Assembly: GCA_017517965.1 (NCBI GenBank)
Contig: JAFWXR010000037.1
Span: 1 to 64,000 of the forward strand
DNA from: Clostridia bacterium
GTDB lineage: Bacteria > Bacillota > Clostridia > Oscillospirales > Feifaniaceae
DNA: 64,000 nucleotides
Reading direction: 5' to 3'
Shown here: positions 36,373 through 45,979 of the stretch, piece after piece
How positions within the stretch are numbered: position 1 is the first letter of the stretch
How the letters are laid out: each line of letters starts with the position of its first letter
Translations under genes and position numbers: made by a program
Notes under the pieces: model-generated
What the model saw: only the letters and a program-made list of their open reading frames with translations
The model's database searches: none
Told to the model about the DNA's origin: nothing

Positions 36373-38128
36373 AATACAAATATATGTCGCTGTATGCTTT
36401 GAGTGTGTTATAGGTTTCTTTTTCGGCATCATCAAGCGTTGTCCACGCCCTCATGGGAACTGAGTTTTCATAACATTTCTGCAAATACTCGTAGTAGGGG
36501 GTAAGCGGTGCGTCGATGGCATTCAGAAGAAGCTGACCTAAATAATAGGGTGCCGTCTGAATGTCTGACACAGGCTCGATATCACCCTCGCTTGACCAGA
36601 TGAGGAAGGGGAGGGCGTGCATCTTGTCCTGCGTTTCCTCATCCCAGTTTGCCTCGTTTCCGTCTTCTATAAAACCGCCGTTTACAAAGCCGTGATAGCC
36701 GCCGCCGAAGTAGGGCAGATGGTCACCGTAGAACAGAATAACCGTCGGTTCACCGCTTGTCTTTGCAAAGTCGCTTATAGTCGTCAGCACGTCGTCGGTA
36801 TGCTTTAAAGCCTTTGAATAACTGCCCAGCATATTTACCGTTTCTTCATCAAGAATATCGGTGCCCGTAACCTCAACCTCGCCTCTATTGTCCTTGCCGT
36901 AGTACGGACCGTGATTTTCAATGGTTATTGCCATTATAAACTGCGGCTCTTCGTTCTCGGCAAGCGTATCCGTCACCCACTGACCGATTATACGGTCGGG
37001 CACGTAACCGCCCTGAAGTCTGTATTCGTAGGGAATGTCGTTAATGTCGAGCAGGGTGTCAAAGCCCATGGTTGAGTATGCCACGTCTCTGTCATAAAAC
37101 GTCTTTTCAAAGGTGTGCATAAAGGTCGTTTCATAGCCGTTATTTTCAAAATACGAGCCGAGTGACGGCAGATAAGGCGTCGTAACGAAGTTATAAGCAC
37201 TGTTACCCTCGGGCATACCGTCGGTAATAAGTGAGGTGAGCACTTCAAATTCCGGTCGCACCGTGCCGCCGCCTATAGTGGGGGAGAGCATCGTGCCCGA
37301 TATTCCTTCGGCTGAAAGACGGTCGTACGCCGCCGTCGGATTCTGTGAAAACGTTGCGTTTTTAAGCTGATTTACGTCCCAGTACGCCTCGGCAAGAATG
37401 ACGATTACGTTTGGCTTCTTTTCCATTTTTTCATCCGTGAAAAATGCCGACTCGCTTACGTCGTACTGCGAAAGGTCTTCTTTATTTGAGTAGTTGTAAA
37501 AGGATTTGAAGAAGGTTGGCAAAAAGCCGTTTTTCGCAAGCCCCACCGCCGCATTTTCGGTGTTTTCAATATCTATTCCTGCGATAGAATAGGCAAAGGG
37601 TGCCGTAATTACAAGCTGGAACATTAAAACTATTACGAGAATACCGCTTGTCCAGATTCTTACGAATTTGTTTATGGCAATTTTCCTGGTGAGAAGTGCA
37701 AAACAAACCGTAGGCAAAAGGTAAACGAGGACACCGATTATCATAACCGTCGGGATGACGAGCCCGTCCCCCGTAAATTCTGCGGTAATGTCATCAAGTG
37801 AGGTTGCAAATGCAAGGTCACTTGCCACGAAGGGAACGACCGAATACTGCATTTTAAAATAGTTTATCGCCGAAAATAATACGAAGGGCAGACCGCCTGC
37901 AAGAGACGCTATCCACGCCCGTCTTGTCGATATCAACAAGACCGCAAAAACTATTGCAATCAAAAACACCGCAGGAATAAAACTCTGCGGTGCGTTTTTT
38001 AGAATGTTCAAGAGATTGGATTTGCCGCCGCAGGCTATATATTCACAGAGAAGCGTCACGTATACGGGATAGAGGACTATGCCTGTCCACAGAAATATAC
38101 GGGACAGTTTTTGTGATTTTATACTCAC
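36371..38128 (-). CDS. LTA synthase family membrane phosphoglycerol (phosphoethanolamine) transferase
   Basis: 585 residues: five N-terminal membrane helices (about 10-185) and an extracytoplasmic sulfatase-fold domain from about 235. The active-site Thr lies in [15 protein letters not shown] (about 288), and metal ligands in [15 protein letters not shown] (about 467) and [12 protein letters not shown]. LtaS-type enzymes polymerise glycerophosphate from phosphatidylglycerol onto a glycolipid; relatives transfer phosphoethanolamine, so polymerase activity is not certain. Its start overlaps the recR stop by 4 nt, placing a wall-polymer enzyme at the end of the dnaX-recR operon. Confidence 0.88.
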   Translation of the reverse strand: MSIKSQKLSRIFLWTGIVLYPVYVTLLCEYIACGGKSNLLNILKNAPQSFIPAVFLIAIVFAVLLISTRRAWIASLAGGLPFVLFSAINYFKMQYSVVPFVASDLAFATSLDDITAEFTGDGLVIPTVMIIGVLVYLLPTVCFALLTRKIAINKFVRIWTSGILVIVLMFQLVITAPFAYSIAGIDIENTENAAVGLAKNGFLPTFFKSFYNYSNKEDLSQYDVSESAFFTDEKMEKKPNVIVILAEAYWDVNQLKNATFSQNPTAAYDRLSAEGISGTMLSPTIGGGTVRPEFEVLTSLITDGMPEGNSAYNFVTTPYLPSLGSYFENNGYETTFMHTFEKTFYDRDVAYSTMGFDTLLDINDIPYEYRLQGGYVPDRIIGQWVTDTLAENEEPQFIMAITIENHGPYYGKDNRGEVEVTGTDILDEETVNMLGSYSKALKHTDDVLTTISDFAKTSGEPTVILFYGDHLPYFGGGYHGFVNGGFIEDGNEANWDEETQDKMHALPFLIWSSEGDIEPVSDIQTAPYYLGQLLLNAIDAPLTPYYEYLQKCYENSVPMRAWTTLDDAEKETYNTLKAYSDIYLY

Positions 38129-38724
38129 AACTCACGTCTCCCTTCAATAGCGCGGGCAAGTGTAACCTCGTCAGCGTATTCGAGTTCACCGCCCACGGGT
38201 ATACCGTAGGCAATACGTGTAACCTTAACGCCGAGCGGTTTCACAAGTCTGCTTATATACATAGCAGTCGTCTCTCCCTCCACGGTCGGATTGGTCGCAA
38301 GGATTATCTCCTTAACCGTGTCGTCGGAAAGGCGGTTTATAAGCTCTTTTATCTTTATATCGTCGGGACCGATACCGTCAGAGGGTGACATAGTGCCGTG
38401 AAGCACGTGGTAAAGCCCCTTGTATTCCCTCGTTTTTTCAAATGCGATGACATCCTTTGGTTCTTCAACGACGCAGATTGTCGACTTGTCCCTCACTTCG
38501 TTTGAGCAGATAGAGCAGATTGCCGTATCCGACAGATTCTGGCATACGTTGCAGTAGCAGATGCCCGTCTTGACACCCTTTATTGCCGCTATAAATTCCT
38601 CTGCCGAACTTTCACTCATACCGATAACGGCAAAAGCCAGGCGTGAGGCTGTTTTATGGCCTATTCCCGGCAGCTTTGCAAATTGTTCTATAAGTTTTGA
38701 AATGGGGGGAATGTAGTATTGCAT
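38125..38724 (-). CDS. recR: Recombination mediator protein RecR
   Basis: 199 residues, full length. It loads RecA at gaps with RecF/RecO. Order: helix-hairpin-helix [12 protein letters not shown], four-Cys zinc finger [18 protein letters not shown], Toprim domain with [14 protein letters not shown] and [17 protein letters not shown]. Immediately downstream of ybaB in the conserved Firmicute dnaX-ybaB-recR order. Confidence 0.97.
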   Translation of the reverse strand: MQYYIPPISKLIEQFAKLPGIGHKTASRLAFAVIGMSESSAEEFIAAIKGVKTGICYCNVCQNLSDTAICSICSNEVRDKSTICVVEEPKDVIAFEKTREYKGLYHVLHGTMSPSDGIGPDDIKIKELINRLSDDTVKEIILATNPTVEGETTAMYISRLVKPLGVKVTRIAYGIPVGGELEYADEVTLARAIEGRREL

Positions 38725-38733
38725 TCTTTCTCC

Positions 38734-39087
38734 TTAAAACAGGCCCGGTACAGAGGGCATCTGTGCCTGAATCTTTGCCATTTCTTCCTCGGCATCTTTT
38801 TCTGCCGCTTCAATGGCACTGTTTACTGCCGCAATAACAAGGTCCTGCAACATTTCTATATCATCGGGGTCAACAACGTCGGGAGATATAGTTATATCCG
38901 AAACGTGCTTCGTGCCCTTTACGGTAGCGCTCACAAGCTCGCCACCTGCAGTTGCCGTATACGTCCTCTCCTCAAGCTCAGCAGACATATTCTGCATATC
39001 CTCCTGCACCTTCTGCGCCTGCTTGAGCAAATTCTGCATATTTCCTGCGCCACCCTGATTAAAACCCTGTGGTAATCTTGCTTTCAT
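38734..39087 (-). CDS. ybaB: YbaB/EbfC-family nucleoid-associated protein
   Basis: 117 residues: Gly-rich start, then NMQNLLKQAQKVQEDMQNMS as the DNA-binding helix and GGELVSATVKGTKHVSDITI as the beta-sheet. Small dimeric DNA-binding protein of the dnaX-recR cluster; exact physiological role unresolved in the family. The gap to dnaX is 12 nt and to recR 9 nt, so the three form one operon. Confidence 0.95.
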   Translation of the reverse strand: MKARLPQGFNQGGAGNMQNLLKQAQKVQEDMQNMSAELEERTYTATAGGELVSATVKGTKHVSDITISPDVVDPDDIEMLQDLVIAAVNSAIEAAEKDAEEEMAKIQAQMPSVPGLF

Positions 39088-39099
39088 ATATCAATTCTC

Positions 39100-40617
39100 C
39101 TAATCAATAAATTTGATGCCCGTATCACGAAGTGCATCAAAAGCATCTCTTTCTTCCTCTGCATTAAGTACGGTTATTTTTATGCTTCTGCCCGTAACGG
39201 TTGACGCTACGGCTTTAATCTGATCGACTATCGTGCTTCCCGAAGTCAGCAGTCTGTATGACATACCCTTTGCCTTGAGAATAAATTCGTCGGCTTCCTC
39301 TTTTACTTCGCAGTTTGCCGCAATCGAGGCAACGGACGGTTCAAGTTTTGCTTTTATTTCTGCCCAGTTGTTTGAGGGGGCAGACGGTTTTTCCTGTATT
39401 GTTTTCGGCTTTTCGGGAGCTTTTTCGGGCACTTTCACTTCTACCTTTTTCTCGGTCACCGTGACGGCAGGTGCGCCTGCAAGCTTGCGTTCAAGCTCAA
39501 AAAGCCTTTCTTCATACGCTTCAAGTGAGCCGAGTGACAGCGGTGAGCAGAGTTTGAAAACAAACACCTCAAAATCCGTTCTCCGTCCGCCCAGACGCTT
39601 TATCTTGTCCGCCTCGTCCTGACATATGGAGCAGAGGTTTAAAAGCCTTGCCTCACTTAAAGAGGAAAGTGACTGTGCAACCGCATGGTCAAGAGGCGGT
39701 GATGCCAGAAGTTCCGACGGGTCGGACACGGTCTTTATCACGAGAGCGTCACGAAGCAGAACGAGCAGTTCTTCAGCCGCCGTAACGTAGCCCTTGCTGG
39801 TGAGCGAAAGTTCCTCAACCGCTTTGAGTGCTGACGGAAAGTCGGAATTTATTACCGCCTGTGCAAGTGAATTAAGATACGTCCTCGTACCTATACCCGT
39901 TATCTTTGCGGCAACTTCATAGGTTATATCGTCAGTCGATGCAAAACACTGATCCAAAATGGAAAGTGCATCACGAAGAGCACCGTCAGCAAGTTTTGCT
40001 ATGAGTTTTGCCGCATCGCCTTCGATTTTTATATTTTCTTTTTCGCAGACCGAAAGAATACGCTTTTCAATGGTTGCGACGGGAATACGCCTGAAATCGT
40101 AACGCTGACAACGTGACAAAATAGTCGCGGGAACTTTTGCAAATTCCGTGGTTGCCAGAATGAATATGGCGTGTGAAGGAGGCTCTTCAATCGTCTTGAG
40201 AAGGGCGTTGAAGGCAGGCAGGGTGAGCATATGCACCTCGTCTATGATGTAGACCTTGTACTTTGAGGAAACGGGTGAGAAAAACACCTCGTCCCTTATA
40301 CGCCTTACGTCGTCAACACCGTTGTTTGAAGCGGCGTCAAGTTCGATAACGTCCACACTTGCACCGCTGTTAACAGCCTTACACGATTCACATTCGTTAC
40401 AGGGATTACCGTCCTTCGGATTTTCGCAGTTTACTGCCTTTGCAAGTATCTTTGCAATACTCGTCTTACCCGTTCCGCGTGTGCCACAGAACAGATATGC
40501 GTGTGAGAGTTTATTTTCTTTGACTTCGTTTCTCAATATGGAAACGATATGCTCCTGTCCTGCAACGTCATCAAAATCCACGGGACGCCATTTTCTGTAA
40601 AGAGCACGGTATGACAT
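39100..40617 (-). CDS. dnaX: DNA polymerase III subunits gamma/tau
   Basis: 505 residues. Clamp-loader ATPase: start YRALYRKWRPVDFDDVAGQE, Walker A GTRGTGKTSIAKI, four-Cys zinc module (CENPKDGNPCNECESC), Walker B VYIIDEVHML, sensor 1 LATTEFAKVPATILSRCQR, collar domain to about 360, then a short Pro/Lys-rich linker and a C-terminal tau-like domain. The tau region is shorter than in Bacillus. Leads the dnaX-ybaB-recR cluster, right after the SRP RNA gene. Confidence 0.97.
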   Translation of the reverse strand: MSYRALYRKWRPVDFDDVAGQEHIVSILRNEVKENKLSHAYLFCGTRGTGKTSIAKILAKAVNCENPKDGNPCNECESCKAVNSGASVDVIELDAASNNGVDDVRRIRDEVFFSPVSSKYKVYIIDEVHMLTLPAFNALLKTIEEPPSHAIFILATTEFAKVPATILSRCQRYDFRRIPVATIEKRILSVCEKENIKIEGDAAKLIAKLADGALRDALSILDQCFASTDDITYEVAAKITGIGTRTYLNSLAQAVINSDFPSALKAVEELSLTSKGYVTAAEELLVLLRDALVIKTVSDPSELLASPPLDHAVAQSLSSLSEARLLNLCSICQDEADKIKRLGGRRTDFEVFVFKLCSPLSLGSLEAYEERLFELERKLAGAPAVTVTEKKVEVKVPEKAPEKPKTIQEKPSAPSNNWAEIKAKLEPSVASIAANCEVKEEADEFILKAKGMSYRLLTSGSTIVDQIKAVASTVTGRSIKITVLNAEEERDAFDALRDTGIKFID

Positions 40618-40658
40618 AAAAAACTCTCCTTTCGCATTTATCTTAACTTAACCAAACA

Positions 40659-40946
40659 GCATACAAAACCGCACGGTGCGACTCTGAACATCGGCTACGC
40701 CCGCATTTCCGTTTTCATCACTCAAAACAGCTTTTCTTATGGCACATTATAAAGTCCGCTTATGGCTGCTCGGTTCCCCGCCTGACCAGGTTCACGGTAT
40801 ATAATCGCATAAGGACTGCTTATCAACGCTCCGAAAACGGCTGCTGTGACACAGCCGATGCCCTCGGCACGCACACTTTTCTCTGCTATAGCGGATTGCA
40901 GACTACAGGGTGCCGCTACATCCCCGATTAGTGCGGTTTTGTATGC
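40659..40946 (-). ncRNA. ffs: Signal recognition particle RNA (large bacterial type)
   Basis: About 288 nt on the minus strand. The ends pair as GCATACAAAACCGCAC / GTGCGGTTTTGTATGC (40931-40946 with 40659-40674). The Ffh-binding apical domain is clear: CCGTGAACCTGGTCAGG ... GGGAACCGAGCAGCC near 40768-40803. The length and additional 5' Alu-type region match the long SRP RNA of Firmicutes. Its position just upstream of dnaX is the conserved Bacillus/Clostridium arrangement. Confidence 0.93.
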
Positions 40947-40961
40947 TGTCCGTATTTATCA

Positions 40962-40990
40962 ATTATAACAGACAATATATAAAAAAGCAA
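40962..40990 (-). promoter_or_regulatory. Promoter of the SRP RNA
   Basis: Minus-strand TTGCTT (40985-40990), 17-bp spacer, TATAAT (40962-40967), placing the start about 7 nt upstream of the closing stem. Confidence 0.85.
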
Positions 40991-40994
40991 CACA

Positions 40995-41020
40995 AAAAGA
41001 GTGCCTGTTACAGACACTCT
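40995..41020 (-). terminator. Terminator of the EamA operon
   Basis: AGAGTGCCTG / CAGACACTCT with TTA loop. The C/A mismatch on the plus strand is G-U on the minus strand, and TTTTT follows there. Confidence 0.85.
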
Positions 41021-41026
41021 TCGACT

Positions 41027-41887
41027 TTATTTTTTGGATAATATTACACTTCTTGCCGTTACTGCACCCAGAACCACGACCGCACCGATAAAGGCGGTTA
41101 AAGACGGCATTTCGCCGTAGAATATCGCAACCCACACGGGATTGAGCAGAGGCTCGATAACGCTCAGCAGGGAAAGCGAAAGTGCCGAACAGTAGCCCGA
41201 GGCAATCGTAAAGAGGAGATAAGGTATACCGAGCTGAAAAACGCCGAGGAAAATTAAAAGTAAAAGGTTTGTTGTCGACACCCCGTTTTGCGCAAATGCA
41301 AGAAAGGGAAGACCTGCCACAGCCGTTATTATGTGTCCGATAAGCAAAGCCGACATCCTCGTTTCACTGTCACCCTCGCCCACAAACAGAAAGGTCGAAC
41401 CGAAGAAAAGACCGCTGAAAAGTGCAACTATATTTCCCAAAACACTGCCGCCCGATATGCCGTCGATAACAAAAAGCCCGACGCCCAAAAAGGTGATGAC
41501 GGAGGTTACGATATCAAGCCTCGTTGCCTTTCTGCGCAGAAAAACGTAACTTTCGATAATTATGAAGATGGGGCCCGTAAACTGCAGTACAATCGCGTTT
41601 GCCGCCGAGGTAAACTGATTTGATACGACGAAGCATATAAACGTTGCCGCCGCAAGAAGACCGCAGGTAAAGCTTTGCTTTGAAAGAATCACCTTTTTGC
41701 GAAGGATTTTCATACCTGCATACATGGCAAATGCCGCAAAAAGACTTCTCATACCAGCCACGGCAAGACCGTTGTAAAGACCGTTTTCCGAGAGATTTAT
41801 AAATTTGAATATAAGCCCCGCCGTGCTCCACATTGCAGCACATATGAGCATTAAAATTATACCTTTTTTGTTCTGTGTTTCTTTCAT
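41027..41887 (-). CDS. EamA/DMT-family transporter
   Basis: 286 residues, ten predicted membrane helices in two EamA repeats (first from KGIILMLICAAMWSTAGLIF, second from VLGNIVALFSGLFFGSTFLF). Drug/metabolite exporters of this kind move amino acids or other small metabolites; the substrate cannot be assigned. The start overlaps the stop of a 41-codon gene in an ATGA tetranucleotide. Confidence 0.88.
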   Translation of the reverse strand: MKETQNKKGIILMLICAAMWSTAGLIFKFINLSENGLYNGLAVAGMRSLFAAFAMYAGMKILRKKVILSKQSFTCGLLAAATFICFVVSNQFTSAANAIVLQFTGPIFIIIESYVFLRRKATRLDIVTSVITFLGVGLFVIDGISGGSVLGNIVALFSGLFFGSTFLFVGEGDSETRMSALLIGHIITAVAGLPFLAFAQNGVSTTNLLLLIFLGVFQLGIPYLLFTIASGYCSALSLSLLSVIEPLLNPVWVAIFYGEMPSLTAFIGAVVVLGAVTARSVILSKK

Positions 41888-42009
41888 TTTAAAACTATTT
41901 CCTGTCCGCCTATTTCCACCGTGTTGTTGCCAAAGTCAAAATCTGCAAAAAGAGTGCAGAGCAGTATTGCTACGATGATTATTATGATTGCAATAAATTT
42001 ATTTTTCAT
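41884..42009 (-). CDS. Putative 41-residue single-pass membrane peptide
   Basis: Starts ATG 42009 as MKNKFIAIIIIIVAILLC, one hydrophobic helix, then an acidic-to-polar tail ending GGQEIVLK. Its start overlaps the PPTase stop by 11 nt and its stop overlaps the EamA start by 4 nt, so translation of the three genes would be coupled; that packing is the main evidence that it is real. No family recognised. Confidence 0.5.
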   Translation of the reverse strand: MKNKFIAIIIIIVAILLCTLFADFDFGNNTVEIGGQEIVLK

Positions 42010-42427
42010 ATGCCACCGTGACGATAAAACCGTCATCCTCAAAAGTTTCGATATGGTATCTATCCGCTGTATCAGACACGTCACCAAGCATTTTTACTAT
42101 GGCCTGACCGCACGCCTTTGCAAGTGCTTCGCGTTTGGTCCATTCGCAGAAAAACGCCTTGCCCGTCACCCCTAATTTCTGCGAAAGACGGGGAGGGGCG
42201 GTGCGGATATATTCACAGTCAATGCCGACTTTTTTATCCGAAAAGGCGATATAAGCACGGTTACCGCAATGGGTAACGCTGACGTAACCGTTATCGACCT
42301 TGGGGACACCGTCAACTTTATAAATACGGTCAAAACCTGCCTCTTTTGCAAAAGATAAAGCAGTATCCGACAGTGAAAAGCCTTTTTCCACCAAATTATC
42401 CGAGATGAACTTGTAGTATCTGAGCAT
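41999..42427 (-). CDS. 4'-phosphopantetheinyl transferase, short Sfp-type
   Basis: 142 residues from ATG 42427 (GAGG 5 nt upstream); a GTG two codons earlier is the alternative. Signature residues: VSVTHCGNRAYIAFSDKKVG then IDCEYIR, the Mg-binding Asp/Glu pair, and FFCEWTKREALAKACG with the W-x-x-[KR]-E-A helix. It transfers phosphopantetheine from CoA to a carrier protein. It is only about two-thirds the length of Sfp, like a single compact lobe, and there is no NRPS/PKS or acyl carrier gene in view, so the partner carrier is unknown. Confidence 0.8.
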   Translation of the reverse strand: MLRYYKFISDNLVEKGFSLSDTALSFAKEAGFDRIYKVDGVPKVDNGYVSVTHCGNRAYIAFSDKKVGIDCEYIRTAPPRLSQKLGVTGKAFFCEWTKREALAKACGQAIVKMLGDVSDTADRYHIETFEDDGFIVTVAYEK

Positions 42428-42461
42428 AGACACCTCATAAATAATTAGAAATTTGCTTTAT

Positions 42462-42490
42462 ATGATACCAAAATGCAAAAAAGTTGTCAA
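42462..42490 (-). promoter_or_regulatory. Promoter of the PPTase-peptide-EamA operon
   Basis: Minus-strand TTGACA (42485-42490), 17-bp spacer, TATCAT (42462-42467). Confidence 0.8.
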
Positions 42491-42495
42491 TTTAA

Positions 42496-42524
42496 TTGAA
42501 AATATTTTAAATATGTGGTATGAT
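42496..42524 (+). promoter_or_regulatory. Promoter of ksgA
   Basis: TTGAAA (42496-42501), 17-bp spacer, TATGAT (42519-42524), back to back with the divergent PPTase promoter. Confidence 0.75.
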
Positions 42525-42547
42525 TAGATGAAAAATGGGGGGATCCT

Positions 42548-43405
42548 TTGGAAAACGTACTTTGTGACATCAAGGTTATAAATGCTATCCGCAATAAATA
42601 CGGGTTTTCTTTCTCGAAAAGTCTCGGTCAGAATTTTTTGATTGACCCTGAAATTCCCAGGGAAATTGTCCGTCAGAGTGAGATAGATAAAAACACGGGT
42701 GTCATCGAAATAGGCCCCGGTTTCGGGCCGCTTACATACGAATTGTGCTCGGCGGCAGGCAGGGTAGTTGCTGTTGAAATAGACAAGTCACTCATTCCCG
42801 TGCTTGACGATACGGTTGGCCATTTTGAAAATTTAAAGGTCGTAAATGCGGATTTTCTTAAAATAGACGCCGCTTCTCTCATTGAGGAAGAGTTTACTTC
42901 AAGGGGCATTGACAGGGTTGTCGTGTGCGCCAATCTTCCTTACTATATAACGACGCCGATAATAATGGGGCTTTTAGAAAAGAAGCTGCCGCTTGAACGA
43001 ATCACTGTAATGGTGCAGAAGGAAGTGGCGGAAAGGCTTTGTGCCGACAAGCCCTCAAGGGATATGGGTGCTGTAACTCTTGCGGTGCAGTACCGTGCAA
43101 AGACGGAAATTCTTTTCCCTGTGGGTAAAGAAAAGTTTATGCCCGTACCTAAAGTTGATTCGGCAGTTATTTCACTTATTCCGTTGGAGCAGCCGCCCGT
43201 GCAGGCAAAAAACGAAAAGTTTATGTTCACGCTTATCAAGGCAGCATATTCCCAGCGAAGGAAAACGCTTGTAAACGCCGTGGCAGGTGTTTGCAGCAAA
43301 GAAAATACGGCATCAGCACTCAGGAGGCTCGGTCTTTCTGCTGACATAAGGGCAGAGAGGATGTCACTTGAGGATTTTTGCAACTTATCAAATATATTAA
43401 AATAA
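42548..43405 (+). CDS. rsmA: 16S rRNA (adenine1518/1519-N6)-dimethyltransferase
   Basis: 285 residues using a TTG start at 42548, supported by GGGGGG 5 nt upstream and by alignment of the N-terminus (SKSLGQNFLIDPEIP). Dimethylates the two adjacent adenines of the helix 45 loop during small-subunit maturation. Motifs: SAM-binding VIEIGPGFGPLTYELC, AVEIDKSLIPVL, catalytic VVCANLPYYITTPI. Followed after 21 nt by pckG with no terminator, so the two are probably co-transcribed. Confidence 0.96.
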   Translation: MENVLCDIKVINAIRNKYGFSFSKSLGQNFLIDPEIPREIVRQSEIDKNTGVIEIGPGFGPLTYELCSAAGRVVAVEIDKSLIPVLDDTVGHFENLKVVNADFLKIDAASLIEEEFTSRGIDRVVVCANLPYYITTPIIMGLLEKKLPLERITVMVQKEVAERLCADKPSRDMGAVTLAVQYRAKTEILFPVGKEKFMPVPKVDSAVISLIPLEQPPVQAKNEKFMFTLIKAAYSQRRKTLVNAVAGVCSKENTASALRRLGLSADIRAERMSLEDFCNLSNILK

Positions 43406-43426
43406 TTTATAGAAGGAGAAAAAACT

Positions 43427-45199
43427 ATGGTTATCAACAACGCAAAAGTAAACAAATGGGTTGAAGAAGTAGCAGCTCTCACAAAGCCGGACAGCATCCT
43501 CTGGATCGACGGTAGTGAAGCACAGCTCGATATGCTTCGTGCAGAAGCTTGCGCTACGGGTGAAATCATCGCTCTTAACAGCGAACTTCTTCCCGGATGC
43601 TACTATCACCGCACAAAGCCCACAGACGTTGCACGTGTTGAAGCAAGAACATTCATCTGTGCAAAGACAAAGGAAGAAGCAGGCCCCACAAACAACTGGA
43701 TGGATCCTGCTGAAATGCATGCTAAGCTCGACAAGCTTTACGACGGCTCAATGAAGGGCAGAGTTATGTACGCTATTCCTTACTCAATGGGCGTTCCCGG
43801 TTCACCCTTCGCTAAGATCGGTGTTGAACTTACAGACTCTATCTACGTTGTACTCAACATGGTTATCATGACAAGAGTAGGTCAGCAGGTTGTTGACGTT
43901 CTCGGTCCTGATGACGATTTCGTTAAGTGTCTCCATTCAAAGGCTGACCTCAGCGATGACGATAAGTACATCGTTCAGTTCCCTGAAGAGAACACGATTA
44001 TGTCAGTTAACTCTGCTTACGGCGGTAACGTACTTCTCGGTAAGAAGTGCTTTGCTCTCCGTATCGCTTCTTACCTCGGTAAGCTTGAAGGCTGGATGGC
44101 TGAGCATATGCTTATCCTCGGTATCGAAAATCCGCAGGGTGAAGTTAAGTACATCTGTGCTGCATTCCCCTCAGCTTGCGGTAAGACAAACCTTGCTATG
44201 CTTATTCCTCCTTCAATTTACAAGGATAAGGGCTACAAGGTATGGTGCGTAGGCGACGATATCGCTTGGCTCCGTGTTGGTCCTGACGGCGGTCTCTGGG
44301 CTGTTAACCCCGAAAACGGTTTCTTCGGTGTTGCTCCCGGTACGTCTGAAAAGACAAACTACAACGCTCTTATGTCAACAAAGAAGGGCACAATCTTTAC
44401 AAACGTTGCAAGAAATCTTGACAACGACACTGTTTGGTGGGAAGGTCTTGACAAGAATCCTCCCGTTAATGCTGAAGAGTGGAAGGGTGCTAAGGTTAAC
44501 GGTCCTGAATTTATCGCTTCAGGCGAAAAGCTTGCTCATCCCAACTCAAGATTTACTGCTCCCGCAGAAAACTGCCCCTGCATCTCCAAGGAATTCAATT
44601 CTAAGGACGGTGTTCCGGTATCTGCAATCATCTTCGGCGGCAGACGTGCTAAGGCAGCTCCGCTGGTATACCAGTCAAGAAACTGGCAGCACGGTGTATT
44701 CGTTGGTGCTACAATGGCATCTGAAACAACTGCAGCTGCAGCAGGTGCTGTAGGCGTTGTTCGTCGTGACCCCATGGCTATGCTTCCCTTCTGCGGATAC
44801 AACATGGGTGACTACTTCGGTCACTGGCTCGAAATGGGCAAGAAGCTTACAAAGCAGCCCAAGATATTCAACGTTAACTGGTTCAGAAAAGACGATGACG
44901 GTAACTTCATCTGGCCCGGATTTGGCGACAATATGAGAGTTCTTATGTGGATTCTTGACCGTTGCGAAGACAAGGTTGACGCTGACGAAGTTGCTATCGG
45001 TTACGTTCCCAAGGCTGAAGATATCAACATCGAAGGTCTTAACATTGACGTTGACACTGTTAAGGAACTTCTTTCAGTTGACAAGGCTGTATGGCTGGAA
45101 GAAGCAGCAGGCATCAAGGAATTCTTTGCTAAGTTTGACAGACTTCCCAAGGAAATGGCTGATGAACTTGCTACACTTGAAGCAAACCTTAGCAAGTAA
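43427..45199 (+). CDS. pckG: Phosphoenolpyruvate carboxykinase (GTP)
   Basis: 590 residues, family-typical length. Interconverts oxaloacetate + GTP and PEP + CO2 + GDP. Kinase-1a/P-loop CAAFPSACGKTNLAMLIPP with the reactive Cys, metal site VGDDIAWLRVGPDGGLWAVN followed by PENGFFGVAPGTS, and FGGRRAKAAPLVYQS. AAGGAG precedes ATG 43427. Codon choice is strongly biased, suggesting high expression. In fermentative gut anaerobes it usually runs in the carboxylating direction (known for relatives, inferred here). Confidence 0.96.
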   Translation: MVINNAKVNKWVEEVAALTKPDSILWIDGSEAQLDMLRAEACATGEIIALNSELLPGCYYHRTKPTDVARVEARTFICAKTKEEAGPTNNWMDPAEMHAKLDKLYDGSMKGRVMYAIPYSMGVPGSPFAKIGVELTDSIYVVLNMVIMTRVGQQVVDVLGPDDDFVKCLHSKADLSDDDKYIVQFPEENTIMSVNSAYGGNVLLGKKCFALRIASYLGKLEGWMAEHMLILGIENPQGEVKYICAAFPSACGKTNLAMLIPPSIYKDKGYKVWCVGDDIAWLRVGPDGGLWAVNPENGFFGVAPGTSEKTNYNALMSTKKGTIFTNVARNLDNDTVWWEGLDKNPPVNAEEWKGAKVNGPEFIASGEKLAHPNSRFTAPAENCPCISKEFNSKDGVPVSAIIFGGRRAKAAPLVYQSRNWQHGVFVGATMASETTAAAAGAVGVVRRDPMAMLPFCGYNMGDYFGHWLEMGKKLTKQPKIFNVNWFRKDDDGNFIWPGFGDNMRVLMWILDRCEDKVDADEVAIGYVPKAEDINIEGLNIDVDTVKELLSVDKAVWLEEAAGIKEFFAKFDRLPKEMADELATLEANLSK

Positions 45200-45212
45200 T
45201 TGTTATTAAATA

Positions 45213-45243
45213 AAAAGAGTTCGGAATTCCGAACTCTTTTTTT
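45213..45243. terminator. Bidirectional terminator between pckG and the iron-type ABC operon
   Basis: AAAAAGAGTTCGG-AATT-CCGAACTCTTTTT, flanked by T and A runs; it touches the stop of the minus-strand ATPase. Confidence 0.92.
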
Positions 45244-45979
45244 ATTTGGGTGAAACTGTGTAATTGGTTTTGTCGAGGGTGATGCCGAATACTTCATCTA
45301 TAAGTCCCGATGAGGCAACCTCCTGCGGAGTGCCGTAGGCAAGTACGGTACCCTTATCCATTAAAATAACCTTATCCGAATACGTCAGCGCATGGGTTAT
45401 GTCGTGAAGCACCGCAACTACTGTTTTATCGGTTAAACTTCTGATAAGATCCAGAATGTCAAACTGGTATCTGATGTCAAGGTAGGTTGTGGGTTCATCC
45501 AGAAGCAGAATGTCCGCACCCTGAGAAAGACAAAGTGCTATATAGACGCGCTGTCTTTCTCCGCCCGACAGGTTTTTAAGGCTTCTGTCGGCAAGGTGGG
45601 TGATGCCCGTCATATCCATTGCCTGCTTTGCACAAAACTCGTCTTTATCAGAGTAGTTTCCGCTGAAATTGAGATATGGATATCTTCCGCTGAGCACGAA
45701 ACGATGAACAGAAACGTCGGGCACCTCACGGAATTGGGGCAGAAGTGCGATTTTTTTGGCAAGTTCTTTTCTTTTGTAGTCCGAGATATTCTTGCCGTCA
45801 ATGATGATTTTGCCGTTCTGCGTCGAAATAAGGCGTGACAGAGCGTGCAGAAAAGTGCTTTTTCCGCTGCCGTTCGGCCCGATTATTGATATAAACTCTC
45901 TTTCGGGGAGGGTAAGATTTATATCTTTTAAAATCGCTGTATCTGAGTAAGAATATGTGAGATTTTTTATTTCTACCAT
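45242..45979 (-). CDS. Metal-chelate ABC transporter ATP-binding protein (FecE/FhuC type)
   Basis: 245 residues. Walker A GPNGSGKST, signature LSGGERQRVYIALCL, Walker B LLLDEPTTYLD, H-loop VLHDITHA. The DEPTTYLDIRYQFDIL stretch is characteristic of siderophore, haem and cobalamin importers. Its start overlaps the permease stop by 7 nt. Last gene of an operon beginning with an AraC regulator and a siroheme-type reductase. Confidence 0.93.
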   Translation of the reverse strand: MVEIKNLTYSYSDTAILKDINLTLPEREFISIIGPNGSGKSTFLHALSRLISTQNGKIIIDGKNISDYKRKELAKKIALLPQFREVPDVSVHRFVLSGRYPYLNFSGNYSDKDEFCAKQAMDMTGITHLADRSLKNLSGGERQRVYIALCLSQGADILLLDEPTTYLDIRYQFDILDLIRSLTDKTVVAVLHDITHALTYSDKVILMDKGTVLAYGTPQEVASSGLIDEVFGITLDKTNYTVSPK

